Numbered from the stretch's first letter, positions 8,956-18,181 are shown. The stretch is DNA of 64,000 bases from Gammaproteobacteria bacterium (GCA_009846005.1 VXYL01000056.1:62001-126000); one strand, 5' to 3'. Notes: generated by a model from the letters alone, not told the origin. Numbers and translations: made by a program.

Positions 8956-9815
8956 CCGCCGCGTTGGTGCTGGGCGGAATAGGCTTGGCGGTGGCCGTCC
9001 TCCTGTCCTTGGCCCGGCGGGCATTGGTACGCAAGGAGGACGCCAATGCGGGTGCAGTCGTTGTCGCCATCGTCGCGGTTCTGCCGCAGAGCCAATGCGC
9101 CCAATGCGGGTATCCGGGTTGCCGTCCGTACGCGGAAGCGGTTGCGGCGGGCGAGCGATTGGATCTCTGCCCGCCTGGCGGGACGCGGGTCGTGGCTGCA
9201 CTGGAAGAGTTGCTAGGCCGCGACGCCGACACCGAGATGTCGGAACCCGTCGACGCTGTCGCGCGGATCGTCGAGGCGGACTGTATCGGCTGCGCGCTGT
9301 GCATCGATGCCTGTCCCGTGGACGCCATCGCCGGCGCGTCGAAATACCTGCACGCGGTGATCCCGGAACGCTGTACGGGCTGCGAACTTTGCATTCCGGC
9401 TTGCCCGGTGGACTGCATCGAGTTGGTGGCGCGTTCGGGCGAGGTCACAGACCCCCCGGCACCCGCTAACGCCGCCGCCCTGCCGTGCATCGGGTGTGGG
9501 CGGTGCGAAGGCGCCTGCCCCGTCGATCTGAAACCGGAAATGCTCCACGTCGCATTCGAGACGGGTGCCACCGACACATCCGTCACCGACTGCATCGAGT
9601 GCACGGCCTGCACCCGGGCGTGTCCGAGCGGAATCGATCTCGTAGGGGAGTTCGGCGCGCTCAAACACCGGCTCCAAGGCGAACGTGAAACGAACCGTCG
9701 AGCGGACAATGCGCGGCGGCATTCCGACGCACGCAACGAGCGGCTGGCACGACAAGCACGCGAACAGGCGGCGCACCGCGCCGAACGGCTTCGGGCACCG
9801 CATCAATGGCAGTAG
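8952..9815 (+). CDS. rsxB: RsxB fused to the ferredoxin module of RsxC
   Basis: 287 residues, against about 190 for a normal RsxB. Residues 1-170 are a standard RsxB: an N-terminal membrane helix, the Fes domain cysteines C49, C52, C57, C73, then two 4Fe-4S motifs (C111-C121 and C141-C151). From about residue 178 the protein continues as the C-terminal part of RsxC/RnfC: CIGCGRCEGACP (C179-C189), then DCIECTACTRACPS (C214-C224), IDLVGEF, and a charged, Arg/Ala-rich tail. The RsxC flavin/NADH-binding and SLBB domains are absent, and no separate rsxC exists, because rsxD starts inside the last 10 bp. The fusion is one uninterrupted frame, so a sequencing frameshift cannot explain it. Confidence 0.93.
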   Translation: MTAALVLGGIGLAVAVLLSLARRALVRKEDANAGAVVVAIVAVLPQSQCAQCGYPGCRPYAEAVAAGERLDLCPPGGTRVVAALEELLGRDADTEMSEPVDAVARIVEADCIGCALCIDACPVDAIAGASKYLHAVIPERCTGCELCIPACPVDCIELVARSGEVTDPPAPANAAALPCIGCGRCEGACPVDLKPEMLHVAFETGATDTSVTDCIECTACTRACPSGIDLVGEFGALKHRLQGERETNRRADNARRHSDARNERLARQAREQAAHRAERLRAPHQWQ

Positions 9816-10717
9816 CCGCCTGGCTGGGAAGGCCTACGACCGCACCGGCCATCATGGACCGGGTGCTCGTCGCGCTGGTTCCGGCGATCGGCGTTGCAGC
9901 GTGGTTGTTCGGTTGGCTCTTGCTGGTGCACTGCGTCGTCGCCCTCATGGCCGGCGCCGCGTTCGAGGCGCTCTGCCAAACCCTGCGCAAACGTCCCGTT
10001 CGACCCTTTGCCGACCGCAGCACGCCCGTCACCTGCCTGCTGATTGCCATCGGCATTCCGCCGTCGGCACCGTTTTGGATTCCCCTGGTCGCCGTCGCCG
10101 TCGCCATCCTGCTCGCCAAGGAGCTCTACGGTGGTCTCGGCCGCAATGTCTTCAATCCCGCGATGGCCGGCTATGCGACGGTATTGGTCGCGTACCCCCA
10201 GTCCATGACGCTGATCCACGCGACAACGGGGGCAACGGCGCTCGATGCGCTTCGGTTCCGCGGTGGACAGACCCTCGAAGACCTGGCAGGGAATCCCGCG
10301 TTCGGGGCGTTGGGGGGTGCCGGGTTCGAGTGGATAAACGTGGCCGCACTTGTCGGCGGCCTGTACCTGATTGCCGTCGGCGTCGTGCACTGGCGGATAC
10401 CCGCAGCCGTACTGATCGGCATCGCCCTGCCGGCCGTCGCGTTCTACGACGGCGGCAGCTCTGCGAGCCTGGGATCGCCGGTCTTCCATTGGTTCGCCGG
10501 CGCCACCATGCTCGCCGCGTTCTTCATCGCCACCGACCCGGTCACCGCGCCCCGCAAAGCAGGGCACCAGTGGTTCTTCGGCATCGCCATTGGCGCGTTG
10601 GTGTTCGCCATCCGCGCCAGCGGCAGCTATCCCGACGGCGTCGCCTTCGCCGTCCTGATCGGCAACCTGGCGACGCCCATACTGGATCGTCTCGGCCGTG
10701 CGCCCGCTGCTGCGTAA
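9806..10717 (+). CDS. rsxD: Rsx/Rnf electron transport complex subunit D
   Basis: A 303-residue polytopic membrane subunit of the NqrB/RnfD family. It has the family segments LAKELYGGLGRNVFNPAMAGYA and, near residues 139-145, TTGATALD, which fits the S/T-GAT site where FMN is bound covalently to threonine. It overlaps rsxB by 10 bp, leaving no room for the rsxC gene that lies here in other operons. The C-terminal end overlaps the GTG of rsxG by 20 bp. Confidence 0.94.
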   Translation: MAVAAWLGRPTTAPAIMDRVLVALVPAIGVAAWLFGWLLLVHCVVALMAGAAFEALCQTLRKRPVRPFADRSTPVTCLLIAIGIPPSAPFWIPLVAVAVAILLAKELYGGLGRNVFNPAMAGYATVLVAYPQSMTLIHATTGATALDALRFRGGQTLEDLAGNPAFGALGGAGFEWINVAALVGGLYLIAVGVVHWRIPAAVLIGIALPAVAFYDGGSSASLGSPVFHWFAGATMLAAFFIATDPVTAPRKAGHQWFFGIAIGALVFAIRASGSYPDGVAFAVLIGNLATPILDRLGRAPAAA

Positions 10718-11207
10718 CGTCGCGGCGCTGGCCGTGTTGACACTCGTCGCCGGGGTCGGGTTGGCCTGGTTCGCTCAAGTGACCGAAGACCAAGTGGCTC
10801 GCAATCGGCTCGAAGCGGAGACCCGGATCCTTCGGGAACTCATTGGTGTCGAACCAGGCGCGGGCGACCACAAGGGTCGCCCCTACGGAGCGCTTGGCAA
10901 CGCCGACCTGGTTCTCTGCGAACGCGACCTCGTGGTGCTGCGCGCGGATGGATCTGGCTACGGCGGCGCTTTCCGGCTAGCCGTAGCACTCGATCTCGAT
11001 GGCTCGATCCAGGGCGTTCGGGTGCTCAAGCATGCCGAGACGCCCGGTTTCGGCGACATCCTGAAGGCGCCCTCCTCCTGGCTGGACTCGTTCACGACGG
11101 ACGACGTCCACGCGGTCACCGGTGCCACGATCACATCGGAAGCGGTGATGGCCGCCGTCAAACGGGCGGTGCAAATGGTTCGGCTTGAGGACATGTGCCC
11201 ACCATGA
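10698..11207 (+). CDS. rsxG: Rsx/Rnf electron transport complex subunit G
   Basis: A 169-residue RsxG with an N-terminal signal-anchor helix (residues 5-25) and a periplasmic FMN domain. The covalent flavin site is the TGAT motif at about residues 141-144 (VHAVTGATITSEA); HAETPGFGD is also conserved. The start is GTG inside the end of rsxD. A 28-bp palindromic repeat (10860-10887) is read in frame as GDHKGRPYG within the variable stretch between the anchor helix and the FMN domain, an element also found at the end of dcd. The protein is somewhat short for the family (about 200) despite this insertion. Confidence 0.93.
   Translation: MRPLLRNVAALAVLTLVAGVGLAWFAQVTEDQVARNRLEAETRILRELIGVEPGAGDHKGRPYGALGNADLVLCERDLVVLRADGSGYGGAFRLAVALDLDGSIQGVRVLKHAETPGFGDILKAPSSWLDSFTTDDVHAVTGATITSEAVMAAVKRAVQMVRLEDMCPP
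10860..10887. repeat. Short palindromic repeat in frame inside rsxG
   Basis: The 28 bp starting GCGGGCGACCACAAGG and ending GTCGCCCCTACG are identical to the copy at 3773-3800. Here they are translated as part of RsxG (GDHKGRPYG). The palindrome arms are GGGCGACC and GGTCGCCC. Confidence 0.9.
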
Positions 11208-11785
11208 ACCAGTTCACCGAAGCCGCTGTTGCCCGCAACCCCGCCGCAGTGCAACTGCTCGGGCTATGTCCGCTCTTGGCGGTCTCCAACACGGTCGCGA
11301 ACGCCCTCGGTCTCGCAGTCGCGAGCACCGTGGTCCTCACCGGTTCCGCCGTACTCGTCTCGGCGGTGCGCAAACTGATCCCGGAAGACGTGCGACTGCC
11401 GTGCTTCGTGCTGGTGATCGCCACGTTCACGACGCTGGTCAACCTCGCCATGGAGGCGTACGCGTTCGATCTCTACCAGCGCATCGCCCTGTTCGTGCAG
11501 ATCATCGTCACCAACTGCATGATCCTGGCGCGCATCGAGCAGGTGGCGTCGAAGGAGGGTCTTGGCCGGACGTTCGTGGACGCGCTCGGCACGTCCGCCG
11601 GGTTCGCGGCGGCGATTTTGATCCTGGGTGCCGCCCGCGAGGCGTTGACCGTGGGATTCCCACTTGCCGCACTACCGCCCGGGGCGTTCCTGGTTGCCGG
11701 ATTGTTGCTCGCAGGCGTCAACGCGGTTGGAGCGCGGACACGCCGAGCGCGCGATGGCGCTACGGCGCGTCTTCCCCGCCCTTGA
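11204..11785 (+). CDS. rsxE: Rsx/Rnf electron transport complex subunit E
   Basis: A 193-residue membrane subunit, about six helices, paralogous to RsxA. It shows the RsxE features NPAAVQLLGLCPLLAVSNTV and IIVTNCMILAR, with conserved cysteines, and a later SAGFAAAILILGAAREAL. The ATG at 11204 overlaps the rsxG stop (ATGA); a GTG at 11195 is closer to the GAGG ribosome site and is an alternative start. The last 26 bp overlap the convergent M16 peptidase gene. In E. coli nth follows directly; here two peptidase genes intervene. Confidence 0.94.
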   Translation: MNQFTEAAVARNPAAVQLLGLCPLLAVSNTVANALGLAVASTVVLTGSAVLVSAVRKLIPEDVRLPCFVLVIATFTTLVNLAMEAYAFDLYQRIALFVQIIVTNCMILARIEQVASKEGLGRTFVDALGTSAGFAAAILILGAAREALTVGFPLAALPPGAFLVAGLLLAGVNAVGARTRRARDGATARLPRP

Positions 11786-14573
11786 ACGCCATGATCGATG
11801 CGATCGGTATGCCGTCTTTCGGCGCCATGCCCGGCTTGCCGCGGCTGTACACCGTTAGACGGTTGCCGCGTGTCGGGTCGATCAACCGCTCGTAGGTTTC
11901 GGCAATGTCGGCGGGTTCGAGCCGGGCCACGGCATCCGCTATCTGCCGGTTGTAGTCGAACGTCAGGACGCGTCTGTCGAGATCCCCGAGGAGGCGGGAC
12001 GCCCGCTCGGCGTTGTTACGGTCAGCCCGGGTGAGCACATTGATGTAGCCGCTCTTGTACTCGTCCAAGTCGGCGACCGAGAGGCTGCGGAACCATGCGC
12101 GTTGCTCCTCGATGAATGCCTTGGTCAGTGTCTCGACCTCGGTCGTGCTGGCCTTCGAAGCCTGGACCATGAAGGCGATCGCGGCGTGCCGGGCAATCGC
12201 ATACGGATACGCTTGGACGACGTAGCCCAGTTGGCGCTCGGTGCGCAATTCCTTGAAGTAACGGGCGCTGAGCATGCGTCCGATCAAATCGACCCGTGCG
12301 CGCTCCTCGATGTCCTCGCTCTCCCCCTGGATATACAGCGCATAAACCGCGTCGTCGTGATCGACGGCGTGCTCGAACCGGCGCGAGCCCTGCATGCGCC
12401 TCGCCATGGGAATCTCGTGTGGCAGTTCGACGATGCCGAGCCTGTGCTGGGTATTCACGGCAAGTGCCCTCGCCTCCGCCTCGTGGAGGTTGCCGTGCAC
12501 GAACAGCGTCGCGCCCATGCCCGTCAGGCGATCCTTGCGCCACGCGGCCAAGGTTTCCGGTGTGGCCCGAGTCGCAGCGGCCTCAAGGGCGTCCGTGGGC
12601 AGAACGTGTGGATGTATCAAGCGCGACAGCGCATCCGCGATCTGCCGGTACGGTCGTTCCCGGGACAGGTTGGCATAGCCCTTCTGCAGTTCCCGCCGCG
12701 CGATGGCGAACTTTCCCGCATCGACTTCCATGCCAACGAAGCCCTCGAGAACGTCGTTGAACAACACCGGCAGCTTGTCGTTGTAGCCGGACACGCGGAG
12801 CCGGAATCCGGTCCATTGGGTGCCGATTCCGTACCCCAAGCCGGCCAGCCGAGCGGGATAGGCACGCGCGTTCAAGGCATCGTCCGTCAATTCGGCGTGC
12901 AACGTAGCGAGCACCACGTCGTCGGCGTCGAAAGGCTCGGCGGGACGAAGCGTCAAGGAAACCCGTGCCCTCGGCGTTCCGAACTCGGTATCGGGCGCAT
13001 GCCATGTCTCTACCGCGGTGCCGGTTTGCAGCCGAACCGGCGTCTCGGGCGACCCCGACGCCGCGATGAGGTCCAGGTTCTGCGGCAGGTAGGGATTGGG
13101 ACTTGGAAGCGCCAGCGGCGCGTCGACCGCGCGCGGCCACATGCCGGGGCCCGCACGCCAGGGTACGCCGAAGACGGATTCAACACGGTCGCCTTCGACA
13201 TCGGGTCCCGATAACGATACCAGCGAGTTGCCGGGATCGAGATGGTCCAAGTACTGGTGGATCACCGATTCGTCGAAGGATTCCATGACGTACGGCGCAC
13301 GAAGCACATCCTGCGGCGGGTAGTCGGCCAGTCGTTCGGCCGCGCTGATGACGGCACCCGTCGGCGATCGTTCCTCCTGGAACCGGAAAGCAAGTCCTTG
13401 CATACGTGCCACCTCATCGTAGTGCCAGACCTGGACGCCGCGTCGGCGGACGAGGTCAATCCAGGCATAGAGGAGATCGACGATCTCATCGACATGGCGC
13501 GCACCCAGTTCGGTCAGTGTCAACGAGATCCTGAATTCGGCATTCCAGTCGTCGACGGCGTACCGCCCCGCGCTCAGTCCCTCGATCCAGCCCCGGGTGC
13601 TCAGGACATCGTGCAGGCTGCCCGGTCCCTCATGCCCGATAAGCGATGCCAGGAAGCCCGCCGGTTTGACGCGGTAATGGGGACGCAGGGGTGGAATCGG
13701 GAACCGCACCACCAGGTTCCGGGTCTCCTTCATGGTCTGCCAGGCGTAACTCGCCGGCAGGGATGCCTCGTCGTACAGGGGCGGGCTGGCGACGGGGGTT
13801 CCAAGGCCTCGGTCCACGACGCTTCCGAACCGCTCGCCAACGAGGGCTTCCAGCGCGTCGAGGTCGTCGGGACCGAGTAACGCGACGGTGATCGTATCGG
13901 CCGAATAGTTGGCCTCGAAGAAAGCGCGCACCTCGTCGACGTCTGCATCGGCCAGCGTCTCCAAGCTGCCGATCTTGAATCGGGAGCCCGGATGCACGGG
14001 ATTGAGCATGCGCTTGCGGACCGCATTGCCGCGCCGACTGTCCTGTTTGAGCTGAAGCTGGTACTCCGCCTGCACGGCGCGCTTCTCGCGCTCCACGTAG
14101 TCCGGATCGAACCGCGGGGCAACGAAGAACTGCGCCAAGCGGTCCACGGCTTCTGGCAGATACGCCGGTTCAATTGTGAAGTAGTACGTCGTGTGACCGG
14201 CGGCCGTGTACGCGTTGTTGCTGCCGCCATGCTTGCTGACGAACTCCGTGAACCCATCCACTTCGGGGTACTTCTCGGTCGCGATGAACAGCATGTGTTC
14301 GACGAAATGGGCGAGCCCCGGGTGCGCGTCCGGATCGTGGTCGCTGCCCCGGGCGACGCTCACCGCGGCGGCGGCGCGATCGCTGTCCGGCGCATGGATA
14401 AGGAGCGCACGCAGGTTGTTCGGCAGCACGACGTAGCGGTACTCGCGCTCGTCGTTCGGACTCTTGACCGGCTGGACGGGCGGCGAAGCCTCGACCGGCT
14501 CGACGGATTCGGTTGCCTGGCAGGCCGCCATGCCCGCGACGATCAGGATCCAAGCCAGCCGGACTGCGTGCAT
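11760..14573 (-). CDS. M16 family zinc metallopeptidase lipoprotein (copy 1)
   Basis: A 937-residue pitrilysin/insulysin-like peptidase. The inverted zinc motif HFVEH (H89, E92, H93) is intact, and the third ligand region KRAVQAEY lies about 75 residues later, so the N-terminal domain should be catalytic; inactive M16 domains complete the clamshell. The N-terminus is a signal peptide ending MAAC at C18, suggesting a lipid-anchored envelope protein, unlike soluble periplasmic PtrA. The ATG at 14573 follows AGGA. It lies downstream of and parallel to a close paralogue (91 bp gap), and the two share extended motifs throughout, indicating tandem duplication. Substrate unknown; small peptide turnover is the family role. 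Confidence 0.92.
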   Translation of the reverse strand: MHAVRLAWILIVAGMAACQATESVEPVEASPPVQPVKSPNDEREYRYVVLPNNLRALLIHAPDSDRAAAAVSVARGSDHDPDAHPGLAHFVEHMLFIATEKYPEVDGFTEFVSKHGGSNNAYTAAGHTTYYFTIEPAYLPEAVDRLAQFFVAPRFDPDYVEREKRAVQAEYQLQLKQDSRRGNAVRKRMLNPVHPGSRFKIGSLETLADADVDEVRAFFEANYSADTITVALLGPDDLDALEALVGERFGSVVDRGLGTPVASPPLYDEASLPASYAWQTMKETRNLVVRFPIPPLRPHYRVKPAGFLASLIGHEGPGSLHDVLSTRGWIEGLSAGRYAVDDWNAEFRISLTLTELGARHVDEIVDLLYAWIDLVRRRGVQVWHYDEVARMQGLAFRFQEERSPTGAVISAAERLADYPPQDVLRAPYVMESFDESVIHQYLDHLDPGNSLVSLSGPDVEGDRVESVFGVPWRAGPGMWPRAVDAPLALPSPNPYLPQNLDLIAASGSPETPVRLQTGTAVETWHAPDTEFGTPRARVSLTLRPAEPFDADDVVLATLHAELTDDALNARAYPARLAGLGYGIGTQWTGFRLRVSGYNDKLPVLFNDVLEGFVGMEVDAGKFAIARRELQKGYANLSRERPYRQIADALSRLIHPHVLPTDALEAAATRATPETLAAWRKDRLTGMGATLFVHGNLHEAEARALAVNTQHRLGIVELPHEIPMARRMQGSRRFEHAVDHDDAVYALYIQGESEDIEERARVDLIGRMLSARYFKELRTERQLGYVVQAYPYAIARHAAIAFMVQASKASTTEVETLTKAFIEEQRAWFRSLSVADLDEYKSGYINVLTRADRNNAERASRLLGDLDRRVLTFDYNRQIADAVARLEPADIAETYERLIDPTRGNRLTVYSRGKPGMAPKDGIPIASIMAFKGGEDAP

Positions 14574-14664
14574 TGTTGTTCCTGAAGCGGTCTTGTGCTT
14601 CTTTTTTAGCACTTCCGGAGTGGCGGAACAAGGTGCCCAGCCCAAGCCCGTCGCTCTGGCTAGC

Positions 14665-17460
14665 TCACTGCAGCAATTGCTTCGTGCCCTTGAACGCCTC
14701 AATGGACGTGATCGGGTCGCCGTGCGTCGGCGCCATGCCAGGCTTGCCCCGGCTGAAGATCGTCAGGCGGTTGCCACGCGCGGGGTCGATCAGTTCCTCG
14801 TAGGCTTCGGCGACGTCCGCGGCTTCGAGACCGGCCACGGCGTCCTTAAGCTGTACCTTGGAGTCGAACGTCAGGACGCCGTGGGTGAGATCATCCAACA
14901 GGCGGGCTATCCGCTCGTGGTGGTTGAAATCACTGGGGCGTTGAAACGGGGCGATGTAGCCCTCGCGGTAGGCTTCGAACTCGTCCGGGGTGAGTTCGCG
15001 GAGCCAGCCACGCTGATCTTCGAGAAACTGCTGGGCCAGCGCCTCGATCTCTCGGACGCCGACGCTCGATGCCTGCACGGTGAATACCAGGCCCGGGTGG
15101 CGGGCTATGTAGTCGGTGTAGGCAGCGACCACGTAGCCAAGTTGCCGCTCGGTGCGCAACGCAGTGAAGTATCGGGCGCCCAACATGCGACCGATCAATC
15201 CCAGGCGTGCAAGATCAGTCATCGCGTTGCTTGCGCCCTGGATGTAGAGCAGATAGGCGGCATCATCGTGGTCGACCGGGTGCTCGTAGTGTCGTGCGCC
15301 GGCCAATCGCTTCGCCTGGGGCACCTTGTACGGTCGATCGACAACGCCGAGTAGGCGTTGCGCCGTCGCCGCCAGTCCTCGTGCGTCTGTGTCACGCAGA
15401 TTGCCGTAGACGAAGAGCGTGGCCCCAAGGCCAACGAGCGTCTCCGCGCGCCACGCCGCCAATGTTGCCGGCGTGGCACGGTCAGCCGCGTCGATAAGCG
15501 CGGTCAGTGGAAACCGCTCCGAGTGAATCAAACGGGACAGCGACTCGTCGACCTGCTGGTACGGGGGTACGGAGGAAAGGTTGGCGTACTCGCGCCGAAG
15601 CGTCGCCCGGACGGCGGCGAACATCTTGGCGTCGATTTCGGGGTCGATGAAGGTCGTCAGGACGTCGTCGAACAGCTCGGCGTGTTTGTCGCCGATGCCT
15701 TGCACGGAGATGCGCAATCCCGTTCGCGTCGCCTCGATGCCCACGACCAGTCCGGCCTCTCGTGCCGCGTATGCGCGCGGGTTGAGGGCGCGCTCCACGA
15801 GTCTCGCATGCAGCGTCGCCAACACGACGCCATCCGCATCCAGAGGTTCGGCGGTCTGTAGATCCAGGTTCACGAACGACACGGGCAGGCCGAACTCCGT
15901 GTCGGGCGCATGCCAGGTCTGCACCGAGGTCTCGGTTTCCAAGCGCACCGGCGGTTCGAGCGACGCGGGTTCGAACACCAAGTCGACGTTTTCCGGCAGA
16001 TAGGGATTGGGTCCCGGAAGCTCTAGGCCGGCTGCCACGTCGTCTGGAACCAAAACGCTTCCCAAACGCCACGGCACGCCGAACCAGTATTCGACGCGGT
16101 CTCCCTCGATGTCGGGACCGGAGAGAACGACGATCGAATTCTCGGGGACGAGACGGTCGAGGTAGCGCCGGATCAAGGGCTCTTCGAAGGAATCCATGGC
16201 GAAGTCCGCCCGCAGAACGTCTTCCGGCGCGTAGTCCAGGAGACCCTCTGCGCCAGCGATGACCGATTCCACGGGTTCCGTCATCTCCTGGAATCGAAAC
16301 CGGAGCTCGGCGAGACGGGCTTCCTCGTCGTATCGCCAACCCTCGACTCCCTTGCGCCGGATCAAGTCGATCCACGCATAGGTGAGGTCGGCGATCTCGT
16401 CGACGTGGGACTTGCCCTCTTCGGTCAGCGTGAGGTCGATGTCGAAGATGCCGTTCCAGTCATCCAGGTCGTGGCTGGTCGCGACGAGACCGTCGATCCA
16501 ACCCCTCCCGCTGAGGACACGGTGCAGGCTGTTCCGACCATCGTGGCCGACGAGCGTGGCAAGGAAAACGCCCGGCTTGGAACGATAGTGCGGCTTGTTG
16601 GGCGGAACCGGAAACCGAAAGCTCAGCGTGCGCGTCTCGGAGACCGTCCGCCATGCATAGCCGAGTGGCAGCGCTTGGCCTTCGTAGATCGGCGGGTTGA
16701 CCGGCTTGGGACCCAGACCGCGATTGACCACGTCGCCAAACGTCTCTTCGACGAGTTCCTGGAGCGCGTCGAGATCGTCGGCGCCAAGGACGGCGAGGGC
16801 CATCGTGTCGGCCGAGTAGTTGGTCTCGAAGAACGCGCGCGCTTCGGCAACGCCAACGTCGCGCAACGAACGGAGATTGCCCCAGTCGAACCGAGAGCCG
16901 GGGTGCGCGGGGTTCATCAGCCGCTTGTGTACAGCGTCGCCGCGCCAATCGTCGACCTTGCGTTGCATCTGGAACTCGCCCTGCACGGCGTGTTTTTCCC
17001 GTTCTAGGTAGTCCGCGTCGAAACGCGGGGAAACGAAGAACTGGGCGAAGCGGTCCAGGGCTTCCGGGAGGTGCTCGGGTTCGATGTCGAAGTAGTACGT
17101 CGTTCGATCGACTTCCGTATAGGCGTTGGTATCGCCGCCGTGCTTCGACACGAACTCGCCGAACTCATCGACTTTCGGATACTTGTCCGTGGCGATGAAC
17201 AGCATGTGCTCGACGAAGTGGGCAATGCCCAAATGGGCGTCCGGCTCGTGCTGACTGCCCCGGGCCACGCTCACTGCCGCACCCGAGCGACTCCAGTCCG
17301 AACGGATCAGAAGTGCCCGCAGGCCGTTGGGCAGCACGATATCGCGGTATTCGCGCTGGTCGTTGGGGCTCTGGACGGGCCCGGTCGGCGTCTCCGTACA
17401 CGCCGCTCCGAGGCCCAGGGCACCAAGGCAAACCAGATGCAGGATCCACCGTGTCTTCAT
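14665..17460 (-). CDS. M16 family zinc metallopeptidase lipoprotein (copy 2)
   Basis: A 931-residue paralogue of the neighbouring M16 gene, with the same layout: signal peptide ending LGAAC (C21), a short linker with the shared SPNDxREYR sequence, and the zinc motif HFVEH (H81, E84, H85) with KHAVQGEF as the third-ligand region. Conserved blocks such as HGGxxNAYT and TTYYF follow in the same order. It is the upstream gene of the pair. Its start lies 74 bp from nth on the other strand, so the short divergent gap must hold both promoters. Both copies keep catalytic residues, so neither looks like a decaying duplicate. Confidence 0.92.
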   Translation of the reverse strand: MKTRWILHLVCLGALGLGAACTETPTGPVQSPNDQREYRDIVLPNGLRALLIRSDWSRSGAAVSVARGSQHEPDAHLGIAHFVEHMLFIATDKYPKVDEFGEFVSKHGGDTNAYTEVDRTTYYFDIEPEHLPEALDRFAQFFVSPRFDADYLEREKHAVQGEFQMQRKVDDWRGDAVHKRLMNPAHPGSRFDWGNLRSLRDVGVAEARAFFETNYSADTMALAVLGADDLDALQELVEETFGDVVNRGLGPKPVNPPIYEGQALPLGYAWRTVSETRTLSFRFPVPPNKPHYRSKPGVFLATLVGHDGRNSLHRVLSGRGWIDGLVATSHDLDDWNGIFDIDLTLTEEGKSHVDEIADLTYAWIDLIRRKGVEGWRYDEEARLAELRFRFQEMTEPVESVIAGAEGLLDYAPEDVLRADFAMDSFEEPLIRRYLDRLVPENSIVVLSGPDIEGDRVEYWFGVPWRLGSVLVPDDVAAGLELPGPNPYLPENVDLVFEPASLEPPVRLETETSVQTWHAPDTEFGLPVSFVNLDLQTAEPLDADGVVLATLHARLVERALNPRAYAAREAGLVVGIEATRTGLRISVQGIGDKHAELFDDVLTTFIDPEIDAKMFAAVRATLRREYANLSSVPPYQQVDESLSRLIHSERFPLTALIDAADRATPATLAAWRAETLVGLGATLFVYGNLRDTDARGLAATAQRLLGVVDRPYKVPQAKRLAGARHYEHPVDHDDAAYLLYIQGASNAMTDLARLGLIGRMLGARYFTALRTERQLGYVVAAYTDYIARHPGLVFTVQASSVGVREIEALAQQFLEDQRGWLRELTPDEFEAYREGYIAPFQRPSDFNHHERIARLLDDLTHGVLTFDSKVQLKDAVAGLEAADVAEAYEELIDPARGNRLTIFSRGKPGMAPTHGDPITSIEAFKGTKQLLQ

Positions 17461-17534
17461 CTGTCTCGTTGACTGAGGTCCGGCCGTTGGCCCCTATAAT
17501 CGGCCAATAGTAAGCATCGGGTCGATCCCAAGTC

Positions 17535-18173
17535 GTGAACAAGGACAAGCGCGTCGAGATATTCCGACGCCTGCGAACCGAGAATCCCGAACCGACCACC
17601 GAGCTCGACTTCGGGACGCCGTTCGAACTGCTTGTCGCTGTCATCCTGTCCGCCCAAGCCACGGATGTGAGCGTCAATCAGGCCACGGCAAAGCTCTACC
17701 CGGTCGCCAACACGCCCCAAGCGTTGCTCGACTTGGGGCTCGCCGGTTTGAAGGAGCACATAAAGTCGATCGGGCTCTTCAACACCAAGGCCGCGAACAT
17801 CCTGAAGACCTGCCGCATTCTCTTAGACGAGCACGGCGGCGAAGTGCCGCGCGAGCGCGACGCGCTGCAGGCTCTGCCCGGGGTCGGACGGAAGACGGCC
17901 AACGTTGTCCTCAACACCGCCTTCGGCGAACCGACGATCGCCGTCGACACGCACATCTTCCGGGTCTCGAACCGCACGAAGATCGCGCCGGGGAAGACAC
18001 CGCGCCAGGTTGAGGACAAGCTATTGCGCTGGGTGCCGGACGACTTCAAGCGCGGTGCGCATCACTGGCTCATCCTGCACGGGCGCTACGTCTGCACCGC
18101 CCGGCGGCCGCGATGCGGGGCTTGCGCGATCGAGGATCTGTGCGAGTACCGCGAGAAGACCGAATACCCTTGA
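17535..18173 (+). CDS. nth: Endonuclease III
   Basis: Nth (212 aa) is the bifunctional glycosylase/AP lyase that removes oxidised pyrimidines. The catalytic lysine (LPGVGRKTANVVL, K120) and aspartate (VDTHIFRV, D138) fall at the same positions as in E. coli, and the C-terminal 4Fe-4S loop has C-x6-C-x2-C-x5-C (CTARRPRCGACAIEDLC). Start is GTG, giving MNKDKR as in E. coli. Usually the last gene of the rsx operon, it is here separated from rsxE by two reverse-strand peptidase genes and must have its own promoter. Confidence 0.98.
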   Translation: MNKDKRVEIFRRLRTENPEPTTELDFGTPFELLVAVILSAQATDVSVNQATAKLYPVANTPQALLDLGLAGLKEHIKSIGLFNTKAANILKTCRILLDEHGGEVPRERDALQALPGVGRKTANVVLNTAFGEPTIAVDTHIFRVSNRTKIAPGKTPRQVEDKLLRWVPDDFKRGAHHWLILHGRYVCTARRPRCGACAIEDLCEYREKTEYP

Positions 18174-18181
18174 ATCCGCCG

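Noticed and set aside
9806-9815. A hidden or frameshifted rsxC between rsxB and rsxD
   Set aside because: The genes overlap by 10 bp and no frame in the region encodes the RsxC flavin domain; a missing assembly segment remains the only alternative.
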